From the NCBI RefSeq assembly GCF_031885415.1, contig NZ_CP116871.1, forward strand, positions 1,240,001-1,304,000: a stretch of DNA of 64,000 nucleotides, written 5' to 3'. This document shows, in pieces, positions 22,204-30,893 of this stretch (the first letter of the stretch is position 1; each line of letters starts with the position of its first letter). The stretch is from Microbacterium forte (GTDB lineage: Bacteria > Actinomycetota > Actinomycetes > Actinomycetales > Microbacteriaceae). Under the pieces are notes generated by a model. The model ran no database searches. It was given only the letters and a program-made list of their open reading frames with translations, and was not told the DNA's origin. The position numbers and the translations under genes are program-made.

Positions 22204-23433
22204 TCAGTCCGGCACGACGATCGGCTGGAAGCCGGCGCGACGGAGCGTGTCCAGGGTGTGCTCGGAGTGCTCGGCACCGCGCGTCTCGACGCTGAGCTCG
22301 AGGAACACCTCGCTGATCTGCAGGCCGTGCCCGTGCCGGGTGTGCATGGCCTCGATGACGTTGGCTCCCGCCTGGGCGATGAGCTCCGAGACTCGCGCGA
22401 GCTGACCGGGGCGATCGGGCAGCGGGATGCGGATCGTGAGATAACGGCCCGAGGCCGCGAGGCCGTGGGAGACGACACGTTGCAGCAGCAGCGGGTCGAT
22501 GTTGCCTCCGGAGACGACGGCCATGGTCGTGCCGCTCGCCTTCACCTTGCCGGCGAGGATCGCGGCGACACCCACCGCTCCGGCGGGCTCCGCGATCACC
22601 TTGGACTGCTCGAGAAGAACCAGAATGGCGCGCGCCAGGTCGTCGTCGGTCACGGTGACGACCTCGTCGACGAGGTCCTTGATGATCTCGAACGGTATGG
22701 CCCCCGGTCGCGCGACCAGGATTCCGTCGGCGATCGTCGGCTTCGTCTCGATGTCGACGGGGTACCCGGCCTCCAGCGAAGGGATCATCGCCGCGGCGTT
22801 CTCGGCCTGTACGCCGATGATGCGCACCGAGCGCCCGAGTTCGGCAGCCTTGGCCTTCACCGCGGCCGCGACGCCGGCGATGAGGCCCCCGCCGCCGATT
22901 CCCAGCACGATCGTGTCGACATCGGGAGCGTCCTCGAGCAGCTCGAGTCCGAGTGTGCCCTGCCCGATGACGACGTCGCGGTGGTCGAACGGATGGATGA
23001 TCACTGCCCCCGTGCGCTCGGCGAACTCAGCGGCGAGTCGCAGCGAGGTCGCCACGGTCTCTCCCTCGAGCACGACCTCGGCACCGTAGCTCCTCGTCGC
23101 CAGCAGCTTGGGCACGGGAATGCCCAGGGGCACGAAGATGGTCGCCTGGATTCCGAGCGTCTGGGCCGCGAGGGCGACGCCCTGTGCATGGTTTCCGGCG
23201 GACGCTGCGACCACGCCGCGCGAACGCTCCTCGGCGCTCAGCTGCGAGAGGCGGTATGCCGAACCACGGATCTTGAAGGATCCCGTTCGCTGCAGGTTCT
23301 CCATCTTGAGCACCACCGGTGCGCCGAGCACGTCCGACAGGGCGCGCGAGGGCAGGGTCGGCGTTCGCGTGATCACCTCAGCCAGACTCTGAGCGGCGTT
23401 CTCGAACTCGGTCAGGCTGGGGACTGCGCTCAT
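22204..23433 (-). CDS. ilvA: threonine ammonia-lyase with C-terminal ACT domain
   Basis: A 409-residue PLP enzyme that deaminates threonine to 2-oxobutanoate, feeding isoleucine synthesis or threonine breakdown. The PLP Lys is near residue 54 in RTGSFKIRG; the phosphate-binding GIGGGGLIAG is near residue 175. A single C-terminal ACT domain (about residues 325-409) marks the shorter TIGR01127-like type, not the two-domain E. coli IlvA. The ATG overlaps the stop of the upstream AI-2E permease (ATGA). Confidence 0.95.
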   Translation of the reverse strand: MSAVPSLTEFENAAQSLAEVITRTPTLPSRALSDVLGAPVVLKMENLQRTGSFKIRGSAYRLSQLSAEERSRGVVAASAGNHAQGVALAAQTLGIQATIFVPLGIPVPKLLATRSYGAEVVLEGETVATSLRLAAEFAERTGAVIIHPFDHRDVVIGQGTLGLELLEDAPDVDTIVLGIGGGGLIAGVAAAVKAKAAELGRSVRIIGVQAENAAAMIPSLEAGYPVDIETKPTIADGILVARPGAIPFEIIKDLVDEVVTVTDDDLARAILVLLEQSKVIAEPAGAVGVAAILAGKVKASGTTMAVVSGGNIDPLLLQRVVSHGLAASGRYLTIRIPLPDRPGQLARVSELIAQAGANVIEAMHTRHGHGLQISEVFLELSVETRGAEHSEHTLDTLRRAGFQPIVVPD

Positions 23434-24626
23434 CGATTCCTCCGTGTGCGCTCGCGCGGCACTGTGCTCCAGATAAGGTCTGCGTTCGGTTTATCGCCGG
23501 TGCGCCAGGCGCCGGTGCTGACTGTCACCGCGGCGACATTGACGAAGGCCGCGAGAGGCACCGCGAACAGCGCGCCGGGGATGCCGCCGACCATCGAGCC
23601 CCCGGCGACCACCAGGACGACGGCGAGCGGATGCACCTTCACTGCCGAGCCCATGAGGATCGGCTGCAGGATGTGACCCTCGAGCTGCTGCACGCCGAGC
23701 ACGACGGCCAGCATCGCGAGCGCGATCCAGGGGCCGTTGTAGACCAGCGCGAGCAGTACGGCGATCGCGCCGGTCACGACGGCACCGACGATCGGCACGA
23801 ACGAACCGAGGAAGACGAGCACGGCGACGGGGATCGCCAGCGGCACGCCGAGCAGAGCGGCGCCGACGCCGATGCCGACCGCATCGATCGCGGCGACGAG
23901 CAACTGGGTTCGGGCGTAGTTGACGATCGTCGCGAAGCCGTTGCTCGCGGCGGCGTCGGCGGCGGGGCGCGCAGCGCGCGGGAAGAGGCGCAGCGTCCAC
24001 TCCCAGATGCCCCGGCCGTCGGCGAGCAGGCAGATCAGGATGAAGAGCGAGAGGACCGCACCGGTCACGACGTGCGCCGCGGTCGTGCCGACTGCCAGCG
24101 CACCGTTCAAGAGCGTCTGAGTCTGCTCGTTGACGACCTGGAGGGCCTGGTCGATGTATCCCTGGATCTGCGAGTCGCTGAGGTGCAGCGGTCCGGTGAG
24201 CAGGAACTGACGGAACTCGTCGACCGCCTGCGCACTGCGCTCCTGCACGTCGGGCAGCTGCGCACGGACCTGCCAGATCACGAGCCACATGAGCAGGGAC
24301 ACGATCGCGAGCGTGCCGATGATCGAGAGGGCGACGGCCAGCCACCGCGGGAAGCGGTGGCGCAGCATCCACTGGAATCCCGGCCACAGCAGGGCCGTGA
24401 TCAGGATGCCGACCATGAGCGGGATCACCAGGAGCTTCAGCTCGATGACGAGCCAGATGAATCCGGCGACCACCGCGGCGATCAGCAGAATCCGCCACGA
24501 GTATGCCGCCGTGACGCGCAGCCCTCGGGGGACCGCCTCGTCGGCCTCGGTGGTCACCGTGCGATCAAGGGAGACGGGGCGCGGACGGAAGAGGTCTCTC
24601 AGCCGCGGACGCTGCTCTTCGCTCAT
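23430..24626 (-). CDS. AI-2E family (PerM-like) membrane transporter
   Basis: A 398-residue membrane protein of the AI-2E/UPF0118 family with about eight helices and the conserved LGSFVPIVGAVVTGAIAVL and QLEGHILQPILMGSAVKVHP segments. Family members have been linked to autoinducer-2 export or Na+(Li+)/H+ antiport; the substrate here is unknown. The ATG is 6 nt after TAGACT (24633-24638 on the complement). ilvA is translationally coupled downstream, so this leaderless promoter probably drives both. Confidence 0.9.
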   Translation of the reverse strand: MSEEQRPRLRDLFRPRPVSLDRTVTTEADEAVPRGLRVTAAYSWRILLIAAVVAGFIWLVIELKLLVIPLMVGILITALLWPGFQWMLRHRFPRWLAVALSIIGTLAIVSLLMWLVIWQVRAQLPDVQERSAQAVDEFRQFLLTGPLHLSDSQIQGYIDQALQVVNEQTQTLLNGALAVGTTAAHVVTGAVLSLFILICLLADGRGIWEWTLRLFPRAARPAADAAASNGFATIVNYARTQLLVAAIDAVGIGVGAALLGVPLAIPVAVLVFLGSFVPIVGAVVTGAIAVLLALVYNGPWIALAMLAVVLGVQQLEGHILQPILMGSAVKVHPLAVVLVVAGGSMVGGIPGALFAVPLAAFVNVAAVTVSTGAWRTGDKPNADLIWSTVPRERTRRNR

Positions 24627-24705
24627 CGCCCAAGTCTACGGCGCAGCCGCCGACCGTCGTGACGGGCCGGGCGCGGATGTCGGCGCTCGGCGCTACCCTG
24701 ACGAG

Positions 24706-25968
24706 GTGACCGACACCCTCAGCGCCGCCCAGGCCCGTCGCATCGCGCTCGCCGCGCAGGGCTTCTCTCGTGCACGCCCGGCTTCGGTGTCGGCCCGGCA
24801 CATCCACCACGTCATGGATCGTCTCGGCGTGCTGCAGATCGACTCGGTCAACGTGTTCGCACGGTCGCACTACATGCCGCTGTTCTCGCGCCTGGGTGCC
24901 TACGAACCGGCGCTCTTCGATCGCGTCTTCCATTCGCGCACGACCCATTACGTCGAGTACATGGCTCACGAGGCGACGTTCATCCCCATCGAGGACTGGC
25001 CTCTGTGGCGATTCCGCATGGATCACTTCCGCGCCAGATGGGCGGCGCCCGACTCCTGGATGAGCACCAACACGCGCACTCTCCGCTGGGTGCAGGACGA
25101 GCTCCGAGCCAGGGGGCCGCTGCGACCGGCCGACCTCCGCGACGACGCTCCTCGCGAGCGTGGCACATGGTGGGATTGGGATGACGTGAAGCTCGCCCTC
25201 GAGCACCTGTGGCGCACCGGCGACGTGGCGATCAGCGGTCGAAAGGGCTTCGAGCGCACGTACGCGCTCGCCGAGCAGGTGATCCCCGACGCCATCCTGT
25301 CGCAGCACGTGCCCCGGGAGGACGCGATCCGCGAGCTCACCCGGCGCGCGGCACGATCGTCGGGGGTCGCGACCCAGTCGGACCTCGCGGACTACCACCG
25401 CATCCGCGACCGAGCGGCGGTGTCGCAGTCGATCGCGGATCTGGTCGACTCAGGCGAGATCCTCGCGGTCTCCGTGCGCGGCTGGGACCGCGGCGGTCGT
25501 CCGCTGCCCAGCTGGAGGCACCGCGACGCCGTGCTGCCGCGCAGGATCGACGCCGCCGCGCTCCTGACACCTTTCGATCCCGTGGTCTGGTTCCGTGACA
25601 GGGCTCTGCGCGCCTTCGAGCTCGATTACCGGATCGAGATCTACGTTCCTGCCGAGAAGCGGCGATACGGGTACTACTCGCTGCCCGTGCTCGTCGGCGA
25701 CCGCATCGTGGCGCGTGTCGATCTCAAGGCCGACCGCGCGACGTCGACGCTCCAGGTGCAATCGGCCTGGTGGGAGCCTCAGGGCCAGCCGGGCGCGGAT
25801 GCCGAGAAGATCGCCGCTGAGCTCGCCCTTGCGGCGGCATGGCAGGGGCTGGCGCACGTCTCCGTCTCGCGCTGGGGCACCGCGTCCGAGGCTCTGCATG
25901 CGGCGCTGTCCGGTCGCGCAGACGCATCCGTGCGTCGCCATGTGCACGCCAGAGAGGCATCCGAGTGA
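24706..25968 (+). CDS. YcaQ/AlkX-type winged-helix DNA glycosylase
   Basis: A 420-residue protein of the HTH_42 (DUF1006) family. The catalytic-type motif LQIDSVNVFARSHYMPLFSR is near residue 40, matching the QxD motif of YcaQ/AlkZ enzymes, followed by winged-helix subdomains and a C-terminal beta-barrel. E. coli YcaQ removes interstrand crosslinks and nitrogen-mustard adducts. The GTG at 24706 is 6 nt after TACCCT (24694-24699), fixing the start. The stop overlaps the next start (GTGA). Confidence 0.9.
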   Translation: MTDTLSAAQARRIALAAQGFSRARPASVSARHIHHVMDRLGVLQIDSVNVFARSHYMPLFSRLGAYEPALFDRVFHSRTTHYVEYMAHEATFIPIEDWPLWRFRMDHFRARWAAPDSWMSTNTRTLRWVQDELRARGPLRPADLRDDAPRERGTWWDWDDVKLALEHLWRTGDVAISGRKGFERTYALAEQVIPDAILSQHVPREDAIRELTRRAARSSGVATQSDLADYHRIRDRAAVSQSIADLVDSGEILAVSVRGWDRGGRPLPSWRHRDAVLPRRIDAAALLTPFDPVVWFRDRALRAFELDYRIEIYVPAEKRRYGYYSLPVLVGDRIVARVDLKADRATSTLQVQSAWWEPQGQPGADAEKIAAELALAAAWQGLAHVSVSRWGTASEALHAALSGRADASVRRHVHAREASE

Positions 25969-26450
25969 ATCGCCGCCTCTCGTGGACGATCGGGGGCGGT
26001 GTCGCCGCGCTCCTGGTCGCGGGGGCAGCCGTGTGGCTCTGGCAGGCGTCGAGCGACATCCCCTCGGCACGGGCCACGCCGACCGCGACGAGCTCGCCGA
26101 CACCCGATGCCGATCCGCGGGCTCTGGCGCAGCGGGCGCTCGACGATCACCTCGAGGACTGCACCTCTGCCGAGCTCACCGACGGCCTCATCCCGGAGGG
26201 GTGCGGGATCAGGATCCCGTGGGGCACCGAGTTCGCCGCGGTCGACGACGTCCGCTTCCGTGTCGAGCGGATGCCGGTGCTCGAGCTGACAGATGACGGA
26301 TTCATCGCCGAAGGCGGCATCCTCGTCGCGACCGTGTCGGGCACCGGGCAAGACGGCAGTCCGCGAACCGAGACCTATCGCACGGAGTCGTGGACGCTCC
26401 GCGGTGACGTGAGCGTCGAGGATGGGGACGTCGATCTCGACGTGTGGTGA
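25965..26450 (+). CDS. predicted secreted or membrane-anchored hypothetical protein
   Basis: A 161-residue protein with an N-terminal membrane helix or signal (about residues 7-29), a Thr/Ser/Pro-rich linker, then a domain with a Cys pair (DHLEDCTSAEL, PEGCGIRIPWG) that could be disulfide-bonded outside the cell. I do not recognise the family. The GTG start overlaps the glycosylase stop by 4 nt, so it is co-translated; a functional link to DNA repair is not implied. A terminator follows. Confidence 0.75.
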   Translation: MNRRLSWTIGGGVAALLVAGAAVWLWQASSDIPSARATPTATSSPTPDADPRALAQRALDDHLEDCTSAELTDGLIPEGCGIRIPWGTEFAAVDDVRFRVERMPVLELTDDGFIAEGGILVATVSGTGQDGSPRTETYRTESWTLRGDVSVEDGDVDLDVW

Positions 26451-26481
26451 GCAGCGCTCCGGGTCAGCGCCCGAATACGCA

Positions 26482-26515
26482 GAAGGCCCGATGCGACGAT
26501 GCGCATCGGGCCTTC
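26482..26515. terminator. terminator between the hypothetical gene and lemA-like gene
   Basis: A 14-bp perfect stem GAAGGCCCGATGCG with its complement and a 6-nt loop, between convergent stops at 26450 and 26523. Confidence 0.85.
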
Positions 26516-26522
26516 CCGCAGG

Positions 26523-27089
26523 TCAGAACTGCACGCGCGGCGGCTCGGAGATCGCGCCGCTGTCGGCGACCTCGAAGAACTCGCGCTCGGTGAATCCGAG
26601 CCCCTTCGCGAAGAGGTTGTTCGGGAAGACCTTGATCTTCGTGTTCAGCTCGCGGACGCCGCCGTTGTAGAAGCGGCGCGCGGCCTGGATCTTGTCTTCG
26701 GTGTCGACGAGGGCCTGCTGCACCTGCAGGAAGTTCTGGCTCGCCTGCAGCTGCGGATAGGCCTCCGCGACCGCGAAGAGGCTGCGAAGCGCCTGCTGGA
26801 GGTGCCCCTCTGCGATTCCCGCCTCACCCGGGCTGCCGGCCGAGAGCGTCTCCGCTCGCGCACGAGTGACGTTCTCGAAGACCGCCTTCTCATGCGAGGC
26901 GTAACCCTTGACCGTCTCGATGAGGTTGGGTATCAGATCTGCCCTGCGCTTCAGTTGGACCGTGATGCCACTCCACGCCTCGTCGACGCGGACGTTCAGC
27001 TGCACCAGCGAGTTGTAGGTCGCCCAGAGGTAGATTCCGATGAGCAGAATCACACCGACGACGATCAGTACCGGCACGAGCCATTCCAT
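26523..27089 (-). CDS. LemA family protein
   Basis: A 188-residue LemA protein: an N-terminal membrane helix (residues 2-24) then the helical LemA domain (YNSLVQLNVRVDEAWSGI, RRADLIPNLIETVKGYASHE, RRFYNGGVRELNTKI). Function is not well defined. GAAGGGTGG lies 8-16 nt before the ATG. The TPM-domain partner often found beside LemA is not next to it here. Confidence 0.93.
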   Translation of the reverse strand: MEWLVPVLIVVGVILLIGIYLWATYNSLVQLNVRVDEAWSGITVQLKRRADLIPNLIETVKGYASHEKAVFENVTRARAETLSAGSPGEAGIAEGHLQQALRSLFAVAEAYPQLQASQNFLQVQQALVDTEDKIQAARRFYNGGVRELNTKIKVFPNNLFAKGLGFTEREFFEVADSGAISEPPRVQF

Positions 27090-27177
27090 CAGAGGCCCAC
27101 CCTTCCTCGTGTTTGTCTCATCCTATCGGCGGAGCCTGCGCGTCGACTGGGTGCGGCGGTCAGGCGCAGAACCCGGA

Positions 27178-28491
27178 TCATGCGCCGAGAACCCGATCGA
27201 GGTACCGATTGGTGAACCGACGCTCGGGGTCGAGCCGGTCGCGCAGCGCGGTGAAATCGCCGAAACGGGGATAGCGCTCCTGCAGCTGCTCGGCTGTCTG
27301 CGTGTGCAGTTTGCCCCAGTGCGGGCGCCCGCCGTGCTCGAGCATGATCTGCTCCACGGCCTCGAAGTAGGCGGACGGGTCGGCGCGCCAGTAGCGGTGG
27401 ACCGCGATGTATCCGCTCGCCCTGCCGTATGCCGTCGACAGCCACCTGTCGTCCTCCGCCGCGAAGCGCACCTCGATCGGGAACTCGATGCGCCACCCGC
27501 GTCGCTCGATGAGGTCGCGGACCGCGCGGAACGCCGGCACCACGTTCTCGGCGGGCACCGCATATTCCATCTCACGGAACCTGACAGTACGGCTCTGGGT
27601 CAGGACTCGATGCGAGAGCTCTGTGTACCGCCGGTCGCCCGTGAGCTTCACCGCAAGCCTGTTGAAGGGCGGGGTGATGGCCGGCATCGCCTGTCCCGTC
27701 GCGCACACCGCTCGGTACACGCCGTTCGAGAGCACCGTCTCGTCGATCCAGCGCCCCAGGACGGGAAGCGGCTGCCGCCTCGTCGACTCCGGCACCCTCG
27801 TCTGTCTCTTGGTCAGGGCGATGTCGGTGTGCGGAAACCAGTAGAACTCGAAGTGGTCCGATGCCTCGACCCTGTCGTGCAGGGCCTCGAGAACGTCGTC
27901 GAGCGGTTCCGGCTCATCGATCGCCTCCATGAGGAAGATCGGCACGCACTGCAGCGTCACCTCGACCAGGATGCCGAGCGCGCCCAGACCCAGCGCGATA
28001 GCGGGGAGCAGGTCTGCGTTCTGTCCCTCGTCCACCCGGAGGAACTCCCCTGCGGCGGTCACCAGCGTCGCGCCGACGACCTGCGTCGCAAGGCCGCCGA
28101 AGCCGGCGCCGGTACCGTGCGTCCCCGTCGAGATCGCACCCGAGATGGATTGCCGGTCGATGTCGCCGAGGTTCTCCATCGCGAGGCCGAACGGTGCGAG
28201 GAGCGACGGGATGCGGTGCAGTCGTGTGCCCGCGAGCAGCGTCGCTCGTCCGGTGGCCGCGTCCGCCGACACCAGGCCCTGCATGTCGTCGAGCTCCAGG
28301 AGCACGCCGGGAGCGACGGCGATGCCCGTGAAGCTGTGTCCCGCGCCGACCGCCTTCACCGTGAGCCCCTGCGCGACCGCGGCGCGGACCGCGCGCTGCA
28401 CGCCTTCAGGGGTTCGCGGGCGCTCTACGCGCAGCGGTGTGACCTGCGCAGACCTCGCCCAGTTCTGCCAGCTGCCCCCGATCCGGGTCAC
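27178..28491 (-). CDS. FAD-dependent D-arabinono-1,4-lactone oxidase-family protein
   Basis: A 437-residue protein with an N-terminal FAD_binding_4 domain (VGAGHSFTGIAV near residue 47; SISGAISTGTHGTG) and a C-terminal ALO domain with the PHWGKLHT motif near residue 400. The family oxidises aldonolactones or sugar alcohols with release of H2O2 or reduction of another acceptor. The GTG start overlaps the stop of the upstream PLP gene (GTGA), so the two are one operon. The true substrate is unknown. Confidence 0.9.
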   Translation of the reverse strand: MTRIGGSWQNWARSAQVTPLRVERPRTPEGVQRAVRAAVAQGLTVKAVGAGHSFTGIAVAPGVLLELDDMQGLVSADAATGRATLLAGTRLHRIPSLLAPFGLAMENLGDIDRQSISGAISTGTHGTGAGFGGLATQVVGATLVTAAGEFLRVDEGQNADLLPAIALGLGALGILVEVTLQCVPIFLMEAIDEPEPLDDVLEALHDRVEASDHFEFYWFPHTDIALTKRQTRVPESTRRQPLPVLGRWIDETVLSNGVYRAVCATGQAMPAITPPFNRLAVKLTGDRRYTELSHRVLTQSRTVRFREMEYAVPAENVVPAFRAVRDLIERRGWRIEFPIEVRFAAEDDRWLSTAYGRASGYIAVHRYWRADPSAYFEAVEQIMLEHGGRPHWGKLHTQTAEQLQERYPRFGDFTALRDRLDPERRFTNRYLDRVLGA

Positions 28492-29735
28492 AGGAACGCC
28501 TTCCCCTCGCCGCGATACGTCGGAAGCTCGTCGACGATCTCATCGCCCGAGACGAGCTGGTAGCTGTCGATGCGCTCGGCAGGCTCGCCGCTCTTCGCGT
28601 GGCGGAACCAGACACGGTCGCCCACTCCGAGCCGCTCGGCCTCGCGGCCCTGCAGCGGTGTCTGAACCTCGCCCGCGGCCTCGCGGGACAGCGTGCGCAG
28701 CCCCTGCGGCCAGACAGGCAGCGGTTGCCGCGACGCGACAGCGGGACCGGAAGCGATCCATCCGCCGCCGAGCACGGTTGCGATGTCGGCCGCGGGGCGC
28801 CGCACCACGTCGAACGCGAAGGCGGACGCCGGTGCGGGGCGGAATGATCGATAGCCGTCGAAGAGATGCCCGCCGAGCAGTCCGCTGCCCGCGCTCGCCT
28901 CGGTCAGCGACTCGTCGCTGCCGGTGAACTCGAGCGAACCGGTTCCGCCGCCGTTGAGGAATTCGAGCGATGCGACCTCTGACAAGGCGCCGACGATCGC
29001 GGCTCGACGCTCACGCAGCTCGGATCGGGAACGCGCCTGCATGAGACGGATTACCGGCGCATCCGCTCCGGCGTTGTCTCCCTGGCCCGCGATCTGAGCC
29101 TCGTACATCTGAAGTCCGACGAGCCGGAACCCGGGGCGGCGCACGATCTTGCGTGCGAAGGCGGCGACCTCGCCCGCGGTGAACAGAGCAGACCGTCGCA
29201 CCCCGATGTGGCCGAGCGCGACGGATCGCAGTGATGCGTCGGCGTCGACCGCGACCCGGATGTCCGGGCGGCTGCCTGCGGGCGCGACGCTGTCGATGAT
29301 GTCGAGGTGCGACGGATCGTCGACCATCAACGTGATCCGTTGCGCCGCCTCCTCGGATTCGAAGAGCTGTGCGAGTCCCGCGCGGTCGACCGTCGGATAG
29401 CCGACGACGATGTCATCGTGCGTCTCGGCGAGCCACAGAGCCTCGGCCAGCGTGAAGGCGAGGATTCCTCTGAACCCGGGCAGCTGCAGCACGGCGTCGA
29501 GCACCGAGCGCACCCGCACGGACTTCGACGCGACGCGGATCGGCAGTCCGCCCGCGCGAACCAGCAGATCCAGGGCGTTGTAGCGCAGAGCTTCTCGATC
29601 GATCACCGCCACGGGAGCCGGCAGATGGCCGGTCGCCGCAGACAGGCGCGGCCAGTATCGTGACGGGTCGCGCCACTCGGGGGAAACGGCGTTTCGTTCC
29701 TGATCGGGGCTCAGATCGGCGGTGAGGTCGAGCAC
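28488..29735 (-). CDS. amino acid deaminase/aldolase (alanine racemase N-domain, D-threonine aldolase-like)
   Basis: A 415-residue fold-III PLP protein. The N-terminal TIM-barrel begins PVAVIDREALRYNALDL, with the PLP-Lys candidate in RVASKSVRV near residue 70; the C-terminal beta-domain has a DTA/D-serine dehydratase-like look (GDRVWFRHAKSGEPAERIDSY). It is likely to act on a D- or beta-hydroxy amino acid, but the reaction is not proven. The GTG start is 6 nt after TAGGGT (29742-29747 on the complement). The lactone oxidase gene is coupled downstream. Confidence 0.85.
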   Translation of the reverse strand: MLDLTADLSPDQERNAVSPEWRDPSRYWPRLSAATGHLPAPVAVIDREALRYNALDLLVRAGGLPIRVASKSVRVRSVLDAVLQLPGFRGILAFTLAEALWLAETHDDIVVGYPTVDRAGLAQLFESEEAAQRITLMVDDPSHLDIIDSVAPAGSRPDIRVAVDADASLRSVALGHIGVRRSALFTAGEVAAFARKIVRRPGFRLVGLQMYEAQIAGQGDNAGADAPVIRLMQARSRSELRERRAAIVGALSEVASLEFLNGGGTGSLEFTGSDESLTEASAGSGLLGGHLFDGYRSFRPAPASAFAFDVVRRPAADIATVLGGGWIASGPAVASRQPLPVWPQGLRTLSREAAGEVQTPLQGREAERLGVGDRVWFRHAKSGEPAERIDSYQLVSGDEIVDELPTYRGEGKAFL

Positions 29736-29808
29736 TCCCCCACCCTATGGGGTGGGCGGACTCGGATTCAGTCTTTCTGAGATCGAGTTGCATTGCCTCT
29801 CGCGACCC

Positions 29809-29991
29809 GTATCTGGAAATCCCGATACATCAGCGGCGATCGTCGTAATGAACAGCACGGATCGCCGTCTTGATCTCTGAGGCCGCCATTCACGGCGGTC
29901 TCACCGGCCATGCCCGGCCGGTCGCCGGGGGGCGGCGATGCTGTCTGATCAGCATCACGGGGAGGCGGGCGCGGGGGGCGCCCGCCTCCCC
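29809..29991. other. gene-free stretch with a chain of hairpins, candidate structured RNA
   Basis: The 349-nt gap 29736-30084 has no credible ORF but contains consecutive inverted repeats: 29809-29828 (GTATC/GATAC), 29834-29867 (CGGCGATC/GATCGCCG), 29878-29903, 29903-29922 (ACCGGCC/GGCCGGT), 29923-29937, 29937-29956 (GATGCTG/CAGCATC) and a 14-bp GC stem at 29959-29991 with a G5 loop. The last could be a terminator on either strand. It matches no RNA family I can recognise; a small RNA, a double terminator or a decayed element are all possible. Confidence 0.35.
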
Positions 29992-30059
29992 TCGCGCGGC
30001 TCGGGCAGCACGGCGAGCGTGGCACCGCGTCTGTCGTGCACCCAGATGCGACCCCCGTG

Positions 30060-30065
30060 TACTCT
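30060..30065 (+). promoter_or_regulatory. -10 box of the tRNA gene
   Basis: TACTCT 19 nt before the tRNA 5' end fits a TANNNT -10 and would place transcription start around 30072, leaving a short 5' leader for RNase P. Confidence 0.45.
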
Positions 30066-30084
30066 GAGCCAGTCACGGCATGGA

Positions 30085-30157
30085 GCCCCCGTAGCCCAAT
30101 GGCAGAGGCAGGCGACTTAAAATCGCTTCAGTCTGGGTTCGAGTCCCAGCGGGGGCA
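30085..30157 (+). tRNA. tRNA with UAA anticodon but class I short variable arm
   Basis: A 73-nt cloverleaf: acceptor GCCCCCG/CGGGGGC with discriminator A, anticodon stem GGCGA/TCGCT closing the loop CTTAAAA (anticodon TAA, decoding UUA), a 5-nt variable region, and T stem CTGGG/CCCAG with TTCGAGT. The 3' CCA is not encoded. The D stem is imperfect (GCC paired, then C against A). UAA is a leucine anticodon, yet bacterial tRNA-Leu normally has a long class II variable arm, absent here. I therefore call the gene but not its amino acid. Confidence 0.85.
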
Positions 30158-30170
30158 CGTCGTGCTCTGC

Positions 30171-30893
30171 TCAGTCCTCCACGAGCCGGTCCGCGAGATC
30201 GGGTGGACGCGTGCTCCGCGCCTTCGACCCACGTGCCTCACGGACGCGTCGGACGATGAGCACGGCGAGCGCGATGGCGAGCGCGGAGTACACGGCGTAG
30301 TCGAGGTAGCCGAGCAGGTGCTCCAGCTGTTCGTGCTGAGTGCCGAGCAGCGCACCGACCCCGATGAGCAGCGTGTTCCACAGGCCGCTGCCCACGATCG
30401 TGTACACGCTGAAGCGGGTCAGGTTCATGCGAGTCGCGCCCGCGGGAATCGAGATGAGGCTGCGCACGCCGGGAACCATCCGGCCGACGAGCACCGTCCA
30501 CCCGCCGCTTCGCCGGAACCAGTGCACTCCGCGATCCAGGTCCGCACGGCTGACCAGCTTGGTGGCGGAGAGGAGCCGTACCGCCCGATCGATGCCGATC
30601 GCCGCACCGAGCCAATAGAGCAGGAGTGCGCCGATCCACGACGCCAGAGTGCTCCAGACGATCAGCCATCCGAGGGTGAGCTCGCCGCTCTGGCTCAGAT
30701 ACCCCGCGAAGGGCAGGATCACCTCGCTGGGAATGGGCGGGACGAGCACCTCGAAGAACACCAGCACACCCACCCCGATGTCGCCGAGCTGGGTGAGAAC
30801 GTCAGCGGCGAATCCGGTGAGGCCGGAGAACCCGTGATCCGACGCCGACGGGGCGGCGGTCATGCTGGCGGTGCTCATGCCGGCGGTGCTCAT
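30171..30893 (-). CDS. DedA family membrane protein
   Basis: A 240-residue DedA/SNARE-associated (VTT domain) membrane protein. The family motif region is clear: FFEVLVPPIPSEVILPFAGY, then WFRRSGGWTVLVGRMVPGVR and SIPAGATRMNLTRF with the conserved Arg and Gly. DedA proteins act in lipid flipping and envelope homeostasis. The ATG overlaps the stop of the upstream gene (ATGA). An N-terminal Met/Thr/Ala-rich segment offers alternative ATGs a few codons in. Confidence 0.93.
   Translation of the reverse strand: MSTAGMSTASMTAAPSASDHGFSGLTGFAADVLTQLGDIGVGVLVFFEVLVPPIPSEVILPFAGYLSQSGELTLGWLIVWSTLASWIGALLLYWLGAAIGIDRAVRLLSATKLVSRADLDRGVHWFRRSGGWTVLVGRMVPGVRSLISIPAGATRMNLTRFSVYTIVGSGLWNTLLIGVGALLGTQHEQLEHLLGYLDYAVYSALAIALAVLIVRRVREARGSKARSTRPPDLADRLVED

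Noticed and set aside
29768..30076. Small ORFs on both strands in the hairpin-rich gap
   Set aside because: They are Arg/Pro/Gly-rich, lack ribosome sites or leaderless boxes, and run through the stems.
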